A stretch of 64,000 nt of DNA, taken from the NCBI RefSeq assembly GCF_932526225.1, contig NC_064035.1, positions 8,357,296-8,421,295 of the forward strand, written 5' to 3'. Origin of the DNA: Nematostella vectensis. Its lineage: Eukaryota; Cnidaria; Anthozoa; Actiniaria; Edwardsiidae. A program made the translations under genes and the position numbers. Of this stretch, positions 1 through 11,587 are shown one piece after another. Under the pieces are notes generated by a model. That model was not told where the DNA came from. It made no database searches and saw only the letters and a list, made by a program, of their open reading frames with translations. How positions within the stretch are numbered: the first letter of the stretch is position 1; every line of letters starts with the position of its first letter.

Positions 1-297
1 GATTCACGGGAACAAGATGTGAGACTGTAAAAGGTATTGGAGCATTGACCAAACTACATCGGTAGTATATTTTACATACTAGAATAGACTATAATAGTCT
101 AATTTCAAATGTCCGTTGCTCAGGCTGACTAAGAGCGAGCCTTAGTTTAGGACAAATTCCATGCGCATACCAGCGAGAACCCATTGAAGTTTTTTTTAAC
201 TATTTGCCTGAAAATGAGGCTCACACTGTATTTATGCGTCCTTAGTGCATATGAACAGCATTGGAATTAACGTTGGACAATTGTGTCATTTCCATAG

Positions 298-2943
298 TTG
301 ATGGGAACTACAGCGCGTGGTCCGAGTTCAGTCAGTGCAGTAAGTCTTGTGACGGCGGCATCAAAACGCGCACTCGAACGTGTACCAATCCCTCGCCCTC
401 CGGAGGTGGCCGTGAGTGTCCTGGGCCGAACACCGAGGAAGTCAACTGCAACGAGGATGTCACGTGTTCCGGTAATTGTGACATTATATGTACCGCAACG
501 CCTTGTAAGACAGAGATTCCAGCTTTTTAGCTTCTTTACTTGTTGTGACTTTTTCTACGGTGTCTATACCATATAAGGGTTCCCTTACCATATAAGGGTT
601 TCCATGCCTTATTAGGGTTACTATACCATATAGGGGTTCCTATATACCCGCTAAAAAGGACACAAAAAATAGAATCAGTGGCACGGGCTTTTGCATTCTA
701 ATCCACCGAGTGTAGGTTCGAATTCGGGTGAGACATGCTAGGAATCGTTTTTGACGAATAAAAAACAGGTTCTTCACATTTTAATTTCCTTTCCCTTGGA
801 TAAAATTTATCCTGTTTTGAGTAATTTTTAGTAAAGAAACAGTTTCCTCTCACATATAGTACTGTTAATACTGTTGGTGCACTTATGCTAAGAGGTGGAC
901 GGCTAGTGCCGAGATCCGTAAGGATACAATTTTCACATAATCGCACGTAGCGTAATCGCCCTTCCACACGTATCCGATGATTCCGGTTTTACTCCGTTTT
1001 ACCCTTAGTACCCGGGCTGTTTTATTACATTAAGCGGCGAATTTTATTTTATTTAGAGTAAGTATTACATTAACCGGCAAATAAACCGCTTTTGTTGAAC
1101 GATTTGTCCATAATCAGACGCCACGGGAAGCTTTTAAGTGGCGAGTTGCTTATCCGCAACGATAAAATTGCGGGTTTTTTTTTTTCAGAGATCTGGATTG
1201 CGATTGGTGTGTCTTGTGCGGTGGTCGTACTACTCGTCATCATTATCTTAATTCTTATCTGTCTGCGAAGAAAACAAAAAGAGAGGTAAGCATGAGAAGT
1301 TTAAAAAGAACAAGGTCAAAATCTACTTGCAGTGGCTAATGTAGAGGGAGCCATCAGAGTGCTTTAGATAAAATGCCATGGCCTATCTCACTTCAGATAC
1401 CACAATGTCGTGGACTTTCCCACTTCTGACACCACATTATCGTGGACTATCCCACTTATATTGACACCACATTATCGTGGATTATCTCACTTCTAGTGAC
1501 ACAACAGTATCGTGGACTATCTCACTTCTGACACCACAGTGTCGTGGACTTTCTCACTTCTGACAGCACAGTACCGTGGACTATCCCACTTCTAATGACA
1601 CCACAGTATCGTGGATTTTCTCACTTTTGACAGAACAGTACCGTGGACTATCCCATTTCTGACAGCACAGTATTGTGGACTATCCCACTTCTGACGGCAC
1701 AGTACCGTGGACTATCTCACTTCTGACACCACAGTGTCGCTCCCTCTAGTTGGGCGTCGCTACCAAGCTATATTCTTGTACCCGCACCTCTGAACTGAAC
1801 TCTACTAAAGCGCCACCACTAAGCGCAAAGGTTCCTCTAGCTTGAAAGCAAACTCCGTATACCCTTCGGTGTTTCAAAACACATCTTATTAGGGGCCGAC
1901 CATTTGACATTTGAGAGGGGGGTGGGCATTTTTGGGTGCGCAGGATCAAATAATTTTAGAACATTTTGAAATAACCATATTATTTACCAATGATAATATT
2001 GCAATAGCTTTCTCAAATCAGCCGATGGAAATGAATGCTTTGTCCTAGAATAACAAAATGGCGGCTAACAGATCTCCTCTAATATAAATGTTTTTGTGCT
2101 TTTAGATCAGCGTACAAGCAAGACTACAAACCGGACAATACCACAGCTGTACCCATCGAGCTGATGGAATACGCAAACCCGGACTATCCAGGGCAGGTGG
2201 GCTCACCTGGTCACGTGAACCCAGAGTTCATCACGGAAGACGAGACGGAAGAGGACGACATCTACAAAGCCCAGCTACTGTTATTCCTCAAACAGTCGCA
2301 CCTTATAAAACCCGGCATGAATATCTCTTACGGAGATAACATTTCTGACACTTCAGACTACTCACGCCAGAGCTCGCGACGACACTCCTCGGCCAGCGGT
2401 GTATCCAATGAGGATTCCGGACAGGTCGCCGACCATGTTGATGAGGTAAAATGTTGTGAAAGCTTCATGTTGTTGGACTCAATTTGTAGCAAACAACAAC
2501 CAAATATTCAAATTCGAACATTAATTTTCACATCGCACGGACCTTTTCTTTCTCGTTTGTCTTCATTGTCACGGAATAATACTGAAATAAAGCTGTGAAA
2601 ATCTTACATTACATACATTAAGGTGCAATAACTACAGTTGGGTCCCTATTACTCAAGCCAACACAACTTTTTCAGTTTTTGCGTAACTTAAAACATCGTT
2701 TGTCCCTTTATTAGCGTTACAAAAACTCCTACCAAATATGAAACCGTTTTGTTTGTCGGTGGTGTTTCAACACTCACATGCCAACATCGTCCTTCTATAC
2801 TAGCGACATTTGCTGATTTTAGATAATTTCCTTATAGATTAGTCTCCTTTTTGTAACAAAGTCAACTTTATACACCTTCACGAAGAAAGTGCACAAAAAT
2901 CGAAATGATCCATTTATTTCTGTTTCAGATTCCAGATAATTAA
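298..2943 (+). CDS. TSP1-domain single-pass membrane protein, 3' exons
   Basis: Four exons join in frame: 298-471, 1189-1285, 2106-2445 and 2929-2943 (stop TAA). Phases are 1, 1, 2 and 0, and all borders are AG/GT. Exon 298-471 is one thrombospondin type 1 repeat (WSEFSQCSKSCDGG, then RTRTC and six Cys) on a symmetric phase 1-1 exon, typical of shuffled extracellular modules. Exon 1189-1285 encodes about 20 hydrophobic residues (VVVLLVIIILILICL) followed by RRKQKER, a transmembrane helix with a positive-inside stop-transfer. Exon 2106-2445 encodes an acidic, Ser-rich cytoplasmic tail with an NPDY motif (NPxY-like, a possible endocytic or PTB site). The final exon adds IPDN. The 5' exons lie left of the window, so the full ectodomain is unknown. 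A poly(A)-like AATAAA is at 3130-3135. The family is not identified beyond TSP1 receptor or adhesion-like. Confidence 0.75.
568..645. repeat. short tandem repeat, about 20-26 bp unit
   Basis: About four imperfect copies of an accATATAAGGGTTcc unit lie in the intron between the TSP1 and transmembrane exons. No function is apparent. Confidence 0.6.
1380..1740. repeat. minisatellite, about 34-40 bp unit
   Basis: Roughly ten copies of a unit containing CACTTCTGACACCACAGT followed by a GTGGACTAT-type segment. Some copies carry a short insertion (TAATGACA or TATTGACA). It lies in the intron between the transmembrane and cytoplasmic-tail exons. Confidence 0.8.
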
Positions 2944-5312
2944 CACGAAGTCAAACCTGGAACGAGTATCAAATATCTATTTATTGTATACTTGTGCAAT
3001 ATAATTGTAACAAAATCTTAAAAGAGTAAAAAATATAAAAGGTTGTTCTCTTTTAAGCAGAATGTTTGTTAAACAAAAAAAAAAAATAATAATTACAATT
3101 TTAGGTGGTAAATCAAAATAGGTGATGATAATAAAATGATTGTAAAGATGTTAGATCCGAGGGCACAATCCCCGAAAACTTTAATGTTTTAGGCACGGGA
3201 ATGCCAAAATGTTGGGTTGTGTTAACCTTCTTCAGCACAAAATTAGACCGAAATTATACCGCTAGATTTTGTCACTTGTTGGACAAGGAGAAGCTTGAAG
3301 GTGAAGCTACATTTTTAATACCAAGCGAAAGGTTCTGTCGGAGGAAATTATAAAGGCTAAATTATAATTTTGTTATTCTAAATGTGCGTTTCTGTTATTA
3401 AAAATGTAAAGGAAACAAAGAGTTAAAGCAGTCTAGAATAAGAAGCCATAAATTGTCTCTATAGCATCCCCTTTTTTGTATGAGTTTGTATGCAAAAGAA
3501 TTGTTGAGGAATATTGATTTATGTGAAAGAAAAATAGAAATAAAATGAAATTGCCGACTGGTCAAGGATTTCATGTGACTATGACATAATCAAAATGTTA
3601 TTGTCCAACAATCTTAGCAACCCCTATTCCCCAGGACAAATATCTGGACAGATGTCAATAATGCCGGTCAGACAAGCGAATGTGCCCGACGACAAATAGA
3701 AAATTACCCAGAAGTCCCTAAGGGAACTGTACAGGACCCGAAATGATCCCCTCGGACCCGTGACGATACCGAGGAGTCCCCGAAATCAACCCCAAGGAAT
3801 TGCGGCAATGGACAAAGGGAAAGCAGAAGAAATACTTGCCATACTTGAAGCATAATTAAGGGTTAACAGCGACTCGATTTCTAAACAACGTGACTTAAAA
3901 ATATTTAATTTCAACACAATACTTCTATTTATTACATTGCCCGGCGTTAAACCCATAAACAGAGTCTAAAACAAGTACACAACTTTTAATTGCTACTGAA
4001 AGAAATACAGCATACATACTAGCACAGCTTTGCTCAGATCATTCAAACTTTTGACCTTCCATCACACTCTAAACATTTTGCGGTTCCGACACATGACTCT
4101 GACACTATAAATCTCATTTCCGGTAAACATCACCCCTAAAAATTAATATTCATTCGACAACCTAAACATGTATTTCACCACGAAATCCTTTTTCACACGA
4201 GCGAATATTTACCGACACATTTTAGGCAGCCGGTTTGGCCGAGAAGATGGAATGACAAAAGCACACTGAGTTATACACTCGAACAACCCTTCTACTACCG
4301 ATGCAAAATATTAAGAGGATGTGGCTTTTGTTGAAAGCAATATTATGTGAGTTTTGAACTTCCTCATGTAGTCGTGCGTACACCCCGGCATGATCTCATG
4401 ATATGATAGGTCTTTCATTCACCGAAAACAAACATGCCAAAAAATAACTTTAAAACATTTCGCTTCCTATAAAAAGCAGCATGTCCTATCTGTAAAGACT
4501 TTCTTTTATGGCTTGTTATGTAAAAATGATTTATCCACGCCGGGTTCTTCAAATTACTATCACAAAGAATTGTTAGTTGACCCCAATTTCTGACTCAACC
4601 ACTGTATTCCCCCGCAGTCGTATATTAAAATCTTAATACTATAGTTTTATTTAATGTAAATTCCCTTTTAATAACACAAACAAAGCTAAATGTTTCATAT
4701 GTTTTTAAAACTGAAAGCCAATCCTTACACATTCCTTTAGTTGTCCATTACTGTAATTCCTTGGGGTTCATTTCGGGGACTCTTGGGGAACGTTTCGGGT
4801 CCTGGGATCGTTTCGGGTCCTGGGATCATTTCGGGTCCTGTACAGTACATGTCGAGAGTGGTCAGGCGCATACCAAGGATAACTGGGGGGAGGGTACACA
4901 GTCATAGGTAACACCATGCTCGAGGATCCAGCGTACTTTGCGACACATTAAAAACATTGTCGCTCGCCACAAATAATGTTAGAGAGAGAGGTGACTAAAA
5001 TATGACGTGCACGCTACATGTACCTTCCTTGGTAGCTCAACAACATTAACATTAACTCATTCATAAATAACGCTCTAGCCTGCAAAATATTTTTACCGCC
5101 CAGTGAAAAAAGGTAATACAAACATCTAATCTAATCATGTGGTTCACTCAAACAAGCAGTGTATTGTGGACAAGACACAACAGGGGAACTAATATAAACT
5201 AAGTATTCTCGTGCATAATTGATGCAAACGCTCTCATAAATGATAGCAACCACTTGATTAGAGAATAAACAACGACAGAGAAACACAAAATTTCCCCGTG
5301 TGTTTGACAGAT
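2944..5312. other. intergenic stretch between TSP1 gene and orphan ORF
   Basis: A+T-rich DNA holding the 3' UTR of the TSP1 gene and the inverted-repeat element at 3726-4846. A segment at about 3650-3705 recurs at about 7203-7255 (shared GACAAGCGAATGTGCCCGAC), so it is a dispersed repeat. I see no further gene. Confidence 0.6.
3726..4846. mobile_element. non-coding element with about 85-bp terminal inverted repeats
   Basis: The left end (about 3726-3813) and the reverse complement of the right end (about 4748-4846) share ACTGTACAGGACCCGAAATG, then AGTCCCCGAAAT and CCCCAAGGAATT, ending at CAATGGACAA/TAATGGACAA. Inside the right arm the GATCC(C/G)AGGACCCGAAA subunit is repeated. The interior has no open frame of note, and I found no clear target-site duplication. 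The structure fits a foldback or MITE-type transposon of about 1.1 kb. Confidence 0.65.
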
Positions 5313-6203
5313 ATGGAGGAACGCGAAAAGGAAGAGGATAAAGAAGCTGCTTTGCGAAAGAAACTACTAAATAACATCGTCGCGGCTAAACTGAAAAATG
5401 AAAGAGAGAAAGAAAGATTAAGTCTCAAGTTGAAAGGAATTTCGAAGCAAGAAGATCTTCATTTGAAGAATATTCAAAACCAGTTCTCATCCCTAAAGGA
5501 GGAATTACTCAAAATATCAAGTGAGAAAGAGGGTAAAATATCACACAAGAGTTCCGATCCTGGTGAAAATTTTCCGTCAGATTTGACTTTTCAGAAGTGG
5601 CGAAAAGAGGAAGGAGAATCTAGGGAAGACGAGGTTTTCGCTAGAAACAGGCGCCATTCTGTTGGGAATAATCCGAGAAAAGCGATGAGCTATAGGGAGT
5701 TGAAAAGACTTCCACCAATAAAACAGTTGTCAGAAGCCATACAATGGCCTTCAGGAATAAAATCTGGGACTGAAAAAGTACAATTTCCACAATTTCCATC
5801 TGCTGAGGTGTTAAAAACAAGACGAGTATTAGCGAAAGAGGATGAAATTAAAGCTAGTGCCAATACTAATGTGTTTCATGAGAAACCCAAACTCTCAGAT
5901 ATCACAAAGATAAACAACGACCGGCAACATCAGCAAGGACGACGACAAAAACAACAACAACCTCAACAACAGCAGAGAACGAAAAAGAAACTGAAGACAA
6001 TACAACGAAGGAAGACGTGCGACTTTTTAAACTCTGCAAGTTGTTTAGCTAATGATGAGAGTACCGATCTGGCAGCAAGTTTTAAGATGAACGGAAACAG
6101 TAAGAAAGAAACTCAATTTCTGCAACTGCCACACAGCTCACAGCAGACGATCAAAGCAACTCGATCACCTTTCGTAATCAGGAGAGAAAAAACCTCTCTC
6201 TAA
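5313..6203 (+). CDS. orphan charged coiled-coil protein, 296 aa
   Basis: A single uninterrupted frame from ATG 5313 to TAA 6201-6203. The first about 80 residues are Lys/Glu/Leu-rich (starts MEEREKEEDKEAALRKK) with heptad-like spacing, so a coiled coil is likely. Residues around 215-235 are Gln-rich (QQQPQQQQR) beside a basic stretch (KKKLK). The rest is Ser- and charge-rich and probably disordered. There is no signal peptide or membrane segment. The sequence just before the ATG (tgtttgacag) looks like a splice acceptor, so this may be a last coding exon with an upstream non-coding exon. I do not recognise the family. Nuclear or cytoskeletal roles would be guesses. Confidence 0.55.
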   Translation: MEEREKEEDKEAALRKKLLNNIVAAKLKNEREKERLSLKLKGISKQEDLHLKNIQNQFSSLKEELLKISSEKEGKISHKSSDPGENFPSDLTFQKWRKEEGESREDEVFARNRRHSVGNNPRKAMSYRELKRLPPIKQLSEAIQWPSGIKSGTEKVQFPQFPSAEVLKTRRVLAKEDEIKASANTNVFHEKPKLSDITKINNDRQHQQGRRQKQQQPQQQQRTKKKLKTIQRRKTCDFLNSASCLANDESTDLAASFKMNGNSKKETQFLQLPHSSQQTIKATRSPFVIRREKTSL

Positions 6204-6422
6204 GCACAACAGTGTAGAGTGACTGAAGGCGTGGAAGTATATCCATTTTGAAAAATTCACGAAAACGATGATGCACTTTCCAAACATGGGCGGATCTAAT
6301 CTAACTTTTTGCTAGGAGGCGGGAGATTAACCCCAAACTTTTGTTTCTATATTTTAGACCCTTGCAACGACGCCAACATTCACTAGCATAAATGCAGAAC
6401 ATAAAAAGCAGTTCATAATGCG

Positions 6423-6592
6423 CATGGGCGGATCTAGGGGGGGGGGGGGAGGCCCCGGCCCTCACCTATTTTCAGACATTTGGCTTAAAAATAACAAGAA
6501 ATATAAGGAAAACGGAAGAATAATAAGTCCGCCCCCCTTTCTTAAACCTTTTGCTTCGGCCCCCCTTTTTTTAAACTTCTGGATCCGCCCTG
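6423..6592. mobile_element. hAT-like MITE with 8-bp target duplication
   Basis: A 170-bp element whose ends are inverted copies (CATGGGCGGATC at left, GATCCGCCCTG at right). It carries a G-run near the left end and C-runs near the right. It is flanked by perfect 8-bp direct repeats ATAATGCG (6415-6422 and 6593-6600). An 8-bp duplication and CA..TG ends are typical of hAT elements. There is no coding capacity. Confidence 0.8.
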
Positions 6593-7436
6593 ATAATGCG
6601 TATTTTGACCAAGTATCAGTTTAGAGTAGCCCACGTAAATTTTGTATCCGTTCTCGTGACAGAGAAGATGTACATTCTTATCTAACCTCATCACCGACAT
6701 AGATTAAATCTTTCCTTTCTCCCTACTTTTATATGTGTATGAAGTAAAAGATGTTTTAAGAGATAATGGTGCTGAGAAATGTGAAAACGGCACCTGTAAT
6801 TGGGGGTCTGTGGGCATGCTCCACCAGCACTAATATGCTGGAAATCGCATTAAACAGCCACTATCACTGGCCAAACAATATGGTGGTACTGTTTGCCTTC
6901 CCATGTTGGGGGATAAGTGTTGACCTTGCATGTGCCTTTTAAAAGCCTCCTTATTCAATATGGCACAGGTTAGATATGTCGATCTAGAGAAAAAGCTAAC
7001 CTGCTAACTATTACGAAAACAGAGCTAAAACAGAGGTACATATCTCCTGTTTATTTATCTATATATCAGGAAAATAATAGAGGCTATACTGAGACGCAAA
7101 AACATATTTCAGCTTTTTCTTCATATTTTCTCATTTATTTTCTACTTCTACTATTTGAAAACTGAAGATCCGAAAACAACCGATTATTTTCAAGTTTTCA
7201 TTCTGGACAGATGTCAATAATGCTGGTCTAGACAAGCGAATGTGCCCGACGACAAGAACGACGACAGAACAAGAAGGCTTTTACTTTCTTTAATTGTTCT
7301 TAAATTCATTTTAGCCATACATGGGGAATATCTATGCTATGTGTAAAATCCCCCTTATTTTTTAGTAACATTAATATTATTTAAGCCACACATTGAAATA
7401 TAATATATATGCCAAAATATATTCAAAGAATATAAA

Positions 7437-7556
7437 AGGGGCGGATCCAGGATTTCAAAATTTGGGGTGGATAATGGCCGGATAGACGGCTTATAACTGG
7501 TTACCAGCAGTTCTTGGTAGGTCACATCCACCCCCATCCCCCCGTATCCACCCCTG
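7437..7556. mobile_element. hAT-like MITE inserted in one copy of a tandem duplication
   Basis: The ends GGGGCGGATCCAGG and GTATCCACCCCTG are imperfect inverted repeats of the same terminus as the 6423-6592 element. The flanks ATATAAAA (left) and ATATAAGGAAAA (right) suggest a decayed 8-bp target duplication. The intact second copy of the host duplication follows at 7590-7640. Confidence 0.7.
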
Positions 7557-7989
7557 ATATAAGGAAAATGTATTGCTTAAAATATTACATGCCAAAATAT
7601 ATTCAAAGAATATAAAATGTATTGCTTAAAATATTACATTATCAAATTATCTCATTATCAATTACTCATCCAACTAAGCTGCCAACTACATTGTTGTTAA
7701 GATATTAATACGATTGCACGTAATACATTACTTAAGTTAAATCACCTGTTAAAGCCTGGCTGGCCTAGCAAGTTTTATATCTTACTGCAATGTTGAGTAT
7801 TCAACAAACTGTTCCGCATTAATTTCAGCAACTATTAAACAGCTTGTTGTCCATCAAATTCAATTAACTTTGAGGTCATCTCTAATTGGTTATTGCTATA
7901 TTTTGGCAATAAACAAGGTGTGTTTAATAGAAGCAATAATGCAGTTTGTTGTTTGCAGTTCACAAAATGCTCAAGATCATAAAAATTAC

Positions 7990-8769
7990 CTACATTCTTT
8001 GCTGTGGTTCATAGATTTTTCTTAACCTCTGTTGTAAAAGCTGTACTACCAAATTCATCTCTGGGCTTTGTAAAGCCTCTTCCTCAAGAACTCTGAGGCA
8101 ATCTCCCAGTGCGCGTGGTGAATGTTTCCCATCCCCTTGATGCTTCTTGTGAAAAACAACTCGGCTTATCTCACGAATTGCCCACTCACAAGTTTCCTTT
8201 ATTTCCTTTCTGATTGAATTTGGTTTTTGTTCAAGGGTAGCAACTTTGCCTTCTAGTAACTCTACCCTTCTTTCTGCAAGCTGCTTTCCATTGCCATCTT
8301 CAACTAGGGAATACTTCTCATGCTTGCGAAGCTCATTTAGTGAAATGTGCTTAGCAATTTCTATACATTGCTTGCATAATTCTGACATTTTAAATCCATG
8401 TGCTAGTACAAGGAAATCAATGGCTTGGAATGGGGTCTTTTCTCTTTGTATCAAATATTTTTCACAGCGCTCTGTCAACTGTTCCATCTGATACTCCTGA
8501 GCTAATGTCAATAAATAATAACAATTTTCTTCTGTCACTTTTTTTGATGTAGGATAAATAACCAGAAGCATTTCTTTTATCTCTTTTGATTTCTTCCCTG
8601 GTAGACAAATTTCTTGGTCATTTCTCTCTCTGAACATTTTTTCAAAGACTGGAGACCACATTGATAAAGTGCTTTTGTGCACATTGAAGTGTTTCTCCTC
8701 CACAACGAGAACAGCATCGCTCAAATGCCAAGGAACAGAGAAGTCTGGTTCACTTCCTTTCTTTTGCAT
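7990..8769 (-). CDS. BTB/POZ domain protein (259 aa)
   Basis: The frame runs from ATG at 8769-8767 (MQKKGSEPDF) to TAG at 7990. Residues about 15-115 form a BTB/POZ fold: SDAVLVVEEKHFNVHKSTLS matches the D-x-x-x-V..F.VH+..L core, followed by SPVFEKMF and LPGKKSKEIKEML. A BACK-like helical stretch follows (YYLLTLAQEYQMEQLTERCE), then a charged coiled-coil-like C-terminus (ERRVELLEGKVATLEQK). BTB proteins dimerise and often act as cullin-3 substrate adaptors, but no MATH, Kelch or zinc-finger partner domain is seen. The layout matches the 12617-13370 gene, so the two are paralogues on the same strand. An upstream exon is possible, because a weak acceptor (ctcttaaag) precedes the ATG. Confidence 0.8.
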   Translation of the reverse strand: MQKKGSEPDFSVPWHLSDAVLVVEEKHFNVHKSTLSMWSPVFEKMFRERNDQEICLPGKKSKEIKEMLLVIYPTSKKVTEENCYYLLTLAQEYQMEQLTERCEKYLIQREKTPFQAIDFLVLAHGFKMSELCKQCIEIAKHISLNELRKHEKYSLVEDGNGKQLAERRVELLEGKVATLEQKPNSIRKEIKETCEWAIREISRVVFHKKHQGDGKHSPRALGDCLRVLEEEALQSPEMNLVVQLLQQRLRKIYEPQQRM

Positions 8770-11430
8770 TTCTTTAAGAGAATGACATATATGAGACACA
8801 TATATAAAACTCAAAGTATAAGATTTATTTCAAGCCTACCCCCTTCAACAAAACCCTAAGCTTCTATCTAGTCCCCTCTCGTTAACCTAAGGAGTATAAA
8901 ACATATACAGTAATGTGTTTACAAAAGATGAGTACTTCTTGCTTTGATTAAATCTAGAAATATAAAATGTATTAATTGTCAATTAAAATACAAGCATAAT
9001 GTCGACTAAGTTTGTAGTATCCTGAGACTTTTGCTGGGGCCAAATGCCTTGTATCAAAAACTGCTAAGCAGATTTGGATATAGGAACCTTTCTCATTAAA
9101 GCCTCTTCTATATTAAAACACCCTCTTTGAAGCCAAAGAAAAAAAAAAGGAAAAACTCCATATTCTAAAATCTGGAAATCTTATTAAATCTCAAAAGCTG
9201 AATACTTTGAATACTTGTTTTATTTTCCTGGGAATAAATTGAATTTGTTGCATGCAAGATGGCACCAACTGGGGCCAAGTGGACATACATGTCTTTCAGT
9301 GTTTGAAAATAAAAAAAAAGAATAAATATTGCTTGTGCAGAGAGACTTGCTTTTGGTAATACTCACATGTTTTTTCTTTTTTTTTTTGGGGGGGGGGGGG
9401 GGGCAGGGGGCTTATTTAATATCAAATTTGAAGCAAGGCACTTGGAAGTTGAGAGCTTAGATAAGCATTAATGATAATATATGTGAGATTAATGTAAATA
9501 TGATCCGGGAATACAAAAACTTATCCATTGAGTACAAAATAAATCCTGTAAGCAAGGACAAAAAAATGCAGTGAGCATGGAATAAATTCCTATGCAATTA
9601 CTGTGTGATAGCAGTATATATAGAGTCTCTTAAATGAATTATAAATATCGACTACAGGTGAGTTCTGGATTAGGTTCTCATCACTTGAGGAAGATATCAT
9701 CATAAATTGTTATGTTTTTGTTCATTATAATCAATAATCTACAATCTAAACACAGAAACAAACCTGTGTTATACACAAATTTAAAAAAGGCTGCACTTAT
9801 CGCACTTATCATGGTTACCGCAGATGTGTGTGTCATAACCAGAGGGGCACCATGGGAGAAATGAACTGTGTTCCAAACAGTGCTAAAAATGCCCGCTTTG
9901 TAGTTCCAATATCTTAGGTAGCGGGTTATTTGGATGAGATTTTTTATAGGCTTTTCTATTGATGAAGTGTGGTTTTATTTGGGAGGGTCCAAGTGGACAC
10001 ACTTAGTATGGTAAAACGAGTTGGGAACTTGAATCTTCAGGAACATGAAGAGCTATTGTGCTGGAGTCAATCTTAGAATAACTTTGACCTTAGCTAAAGT
10101 AGCTAACATCTAAAGAAGCACAGTCTCTGAATTTGCTTTATCCTCAATCCATTACTACTTAAAGTGTACAAGGTATCTGTAATTTTAGTCATTTGGAGTT
10201 AACTTGCAAAATATTTTAATCAATTCTATCAAATTTTGGATTAGACAGATACGTAGCTCTACAAAGACGAGAAGAACTGAGGGCTGATTACTGGGCAAAC
10301 ATCCTTATGTTTGACCCAGATATGCTGATGTTTTTGGATGAATCTGGTTTTGTTTTTAGTTTTTACTTACGACAAACAACACTTTGAGAATCGTGCATTT
10401 ACATACACGTAAATGGCTTCTCTTGTCAACACTAAAATAATCAATTATAATCGTTATCTCTCAAAAAGGCTAACAAACAGTCAGTCCTTCTTTTGTTTAA
10501 AAACATGGTTTAATATTATTTTCATCTTCTAGGACAAAACAAATCAAAAGAAATTACGCCACAGCTTCATCGGTCTTCCCAGTCTTTCCAGGATCCCAGT
10601 AAAAACCAAATCTCCAAGTTCCATAAATCTATAGGTGTCAATCTGAGCGTTTTTGTTAGCTGAAAGAACTTTGGGGCAAATGTTGACGGCTACCATATCT
10701 TAAATCTCCCGCCATATCTTAAACATCCGCGAAGTGCAACCCTTTTTGAAATAGGTGTATAATTTGTACAAATTATCGATGCAACTGGAATAACATGCAT
10801 TTGCCAGACTGGCAAGCCTTAGTCAAGGACTTTAGGAAAGGCATGATTTGGGGGGTAACTTCTACTATCACGTCATATCCCAACAACTACAAAGAAAGTA
10901 TAGTGAAGAGAAAATAAAAACAGATGATGCTATGTTAAGACTTCAAGCAAATAGCTATGGCCAATTTTCACAACAATGAATAGAATAAAAATACGGTAAG
11001 CAATTGAGGAGATAGTTATAATAAGAAGCAGTCGAGCGATTGATAAAGTTCATGTCTGATCATAACATAACTCATACCCGAGCCAGAAAGCCAAGCGATT
11101 CTTAGACTATTAAGAATCTGAAAGTTGCACTGAACAATTCGCTGCCACTTATTACTTACCAGCAATTCGAAGCAACAGTCTTGTCACTCATAAAGAGGAA
11201 ATACACAAACTACAGATTCACAAAACCACAATCGGTAGAACAAACACCCATCTGAGCCGCCTGTCCTTGGTGGTCAGTTGATATGTAAACCGCCTAACCA
11301 CGGGCTTTAGGATAATTTGACTCCGAAATGAATTTACAAAAACGTAGGAAGAAACCACCGGACAGCCTCTATCTGCTGGTGTGCGTCGGACCTTGTGGTC
11401 TGCGTCGACAGTTGATTAATTAATAAAACC
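8770..11430. other. intergenic, no gene seen
   Basis: A+T-rich DNA with homopolymer tracts, notably a T-run followed by about 18 G at 9380-9405. Only short random frames occur. It lies upstream of BTB gene 1 and downstream of BTB gene 2, both minus strand, so it would hold the promoter of the first and the 3' flank of the second. Confidence 0.5.
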
Positions 11431-11587
11431 TTTAAAAGAAAAAGTCGACAACAACGCAGATTTATGTTTTTTTAGAACGATATTTCGGCAGGCCAATACC
11501 TGCCTTCTTCAGGTTCAGGTATTGGCCTGCCGAAATATCGTTCTAAAAAAACATAAATCTGCGTTGTTGTCGACTTTTTCTTTTAAA
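11431..11587. repeat. perfect inverted repeat, 72-bp arms, 13-bp loop
   Basis: Arms 11431-11502 and 11516-11587 are exact reverse complements, separated by 11503-11515. The arm includes AAGTCGACAACAACGCAG and GATATTTCGGCAGGCC. On the minus strand the centre reads CTGAAGAAGGCAGG, then CCTGCCGAAATATCG. A transcript from either strand would fold into one long hairpin. It is probably a recent transposon-end inversion. Confidence 0.9.

Larger units (their letters stand above)
6204..7989. other. intergenic region with two small MITEs
   Basis: Contains the hAT-like MITE at 6423-6592, a solitary GGGCGGATCTAA terminus near 6290, a second MITE at 7437-7556 and a dispersed-repeat segment at 7203-7255. 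I see no gene. Confidence 0.6.

Noticed and set aside
5298-5312. Upstream GTG start for the coiled-coil protein
   Set aside because: Animal genes rarely use GTG. The first ATG at 5313 directly follows a splice-acceptor-like sequence.
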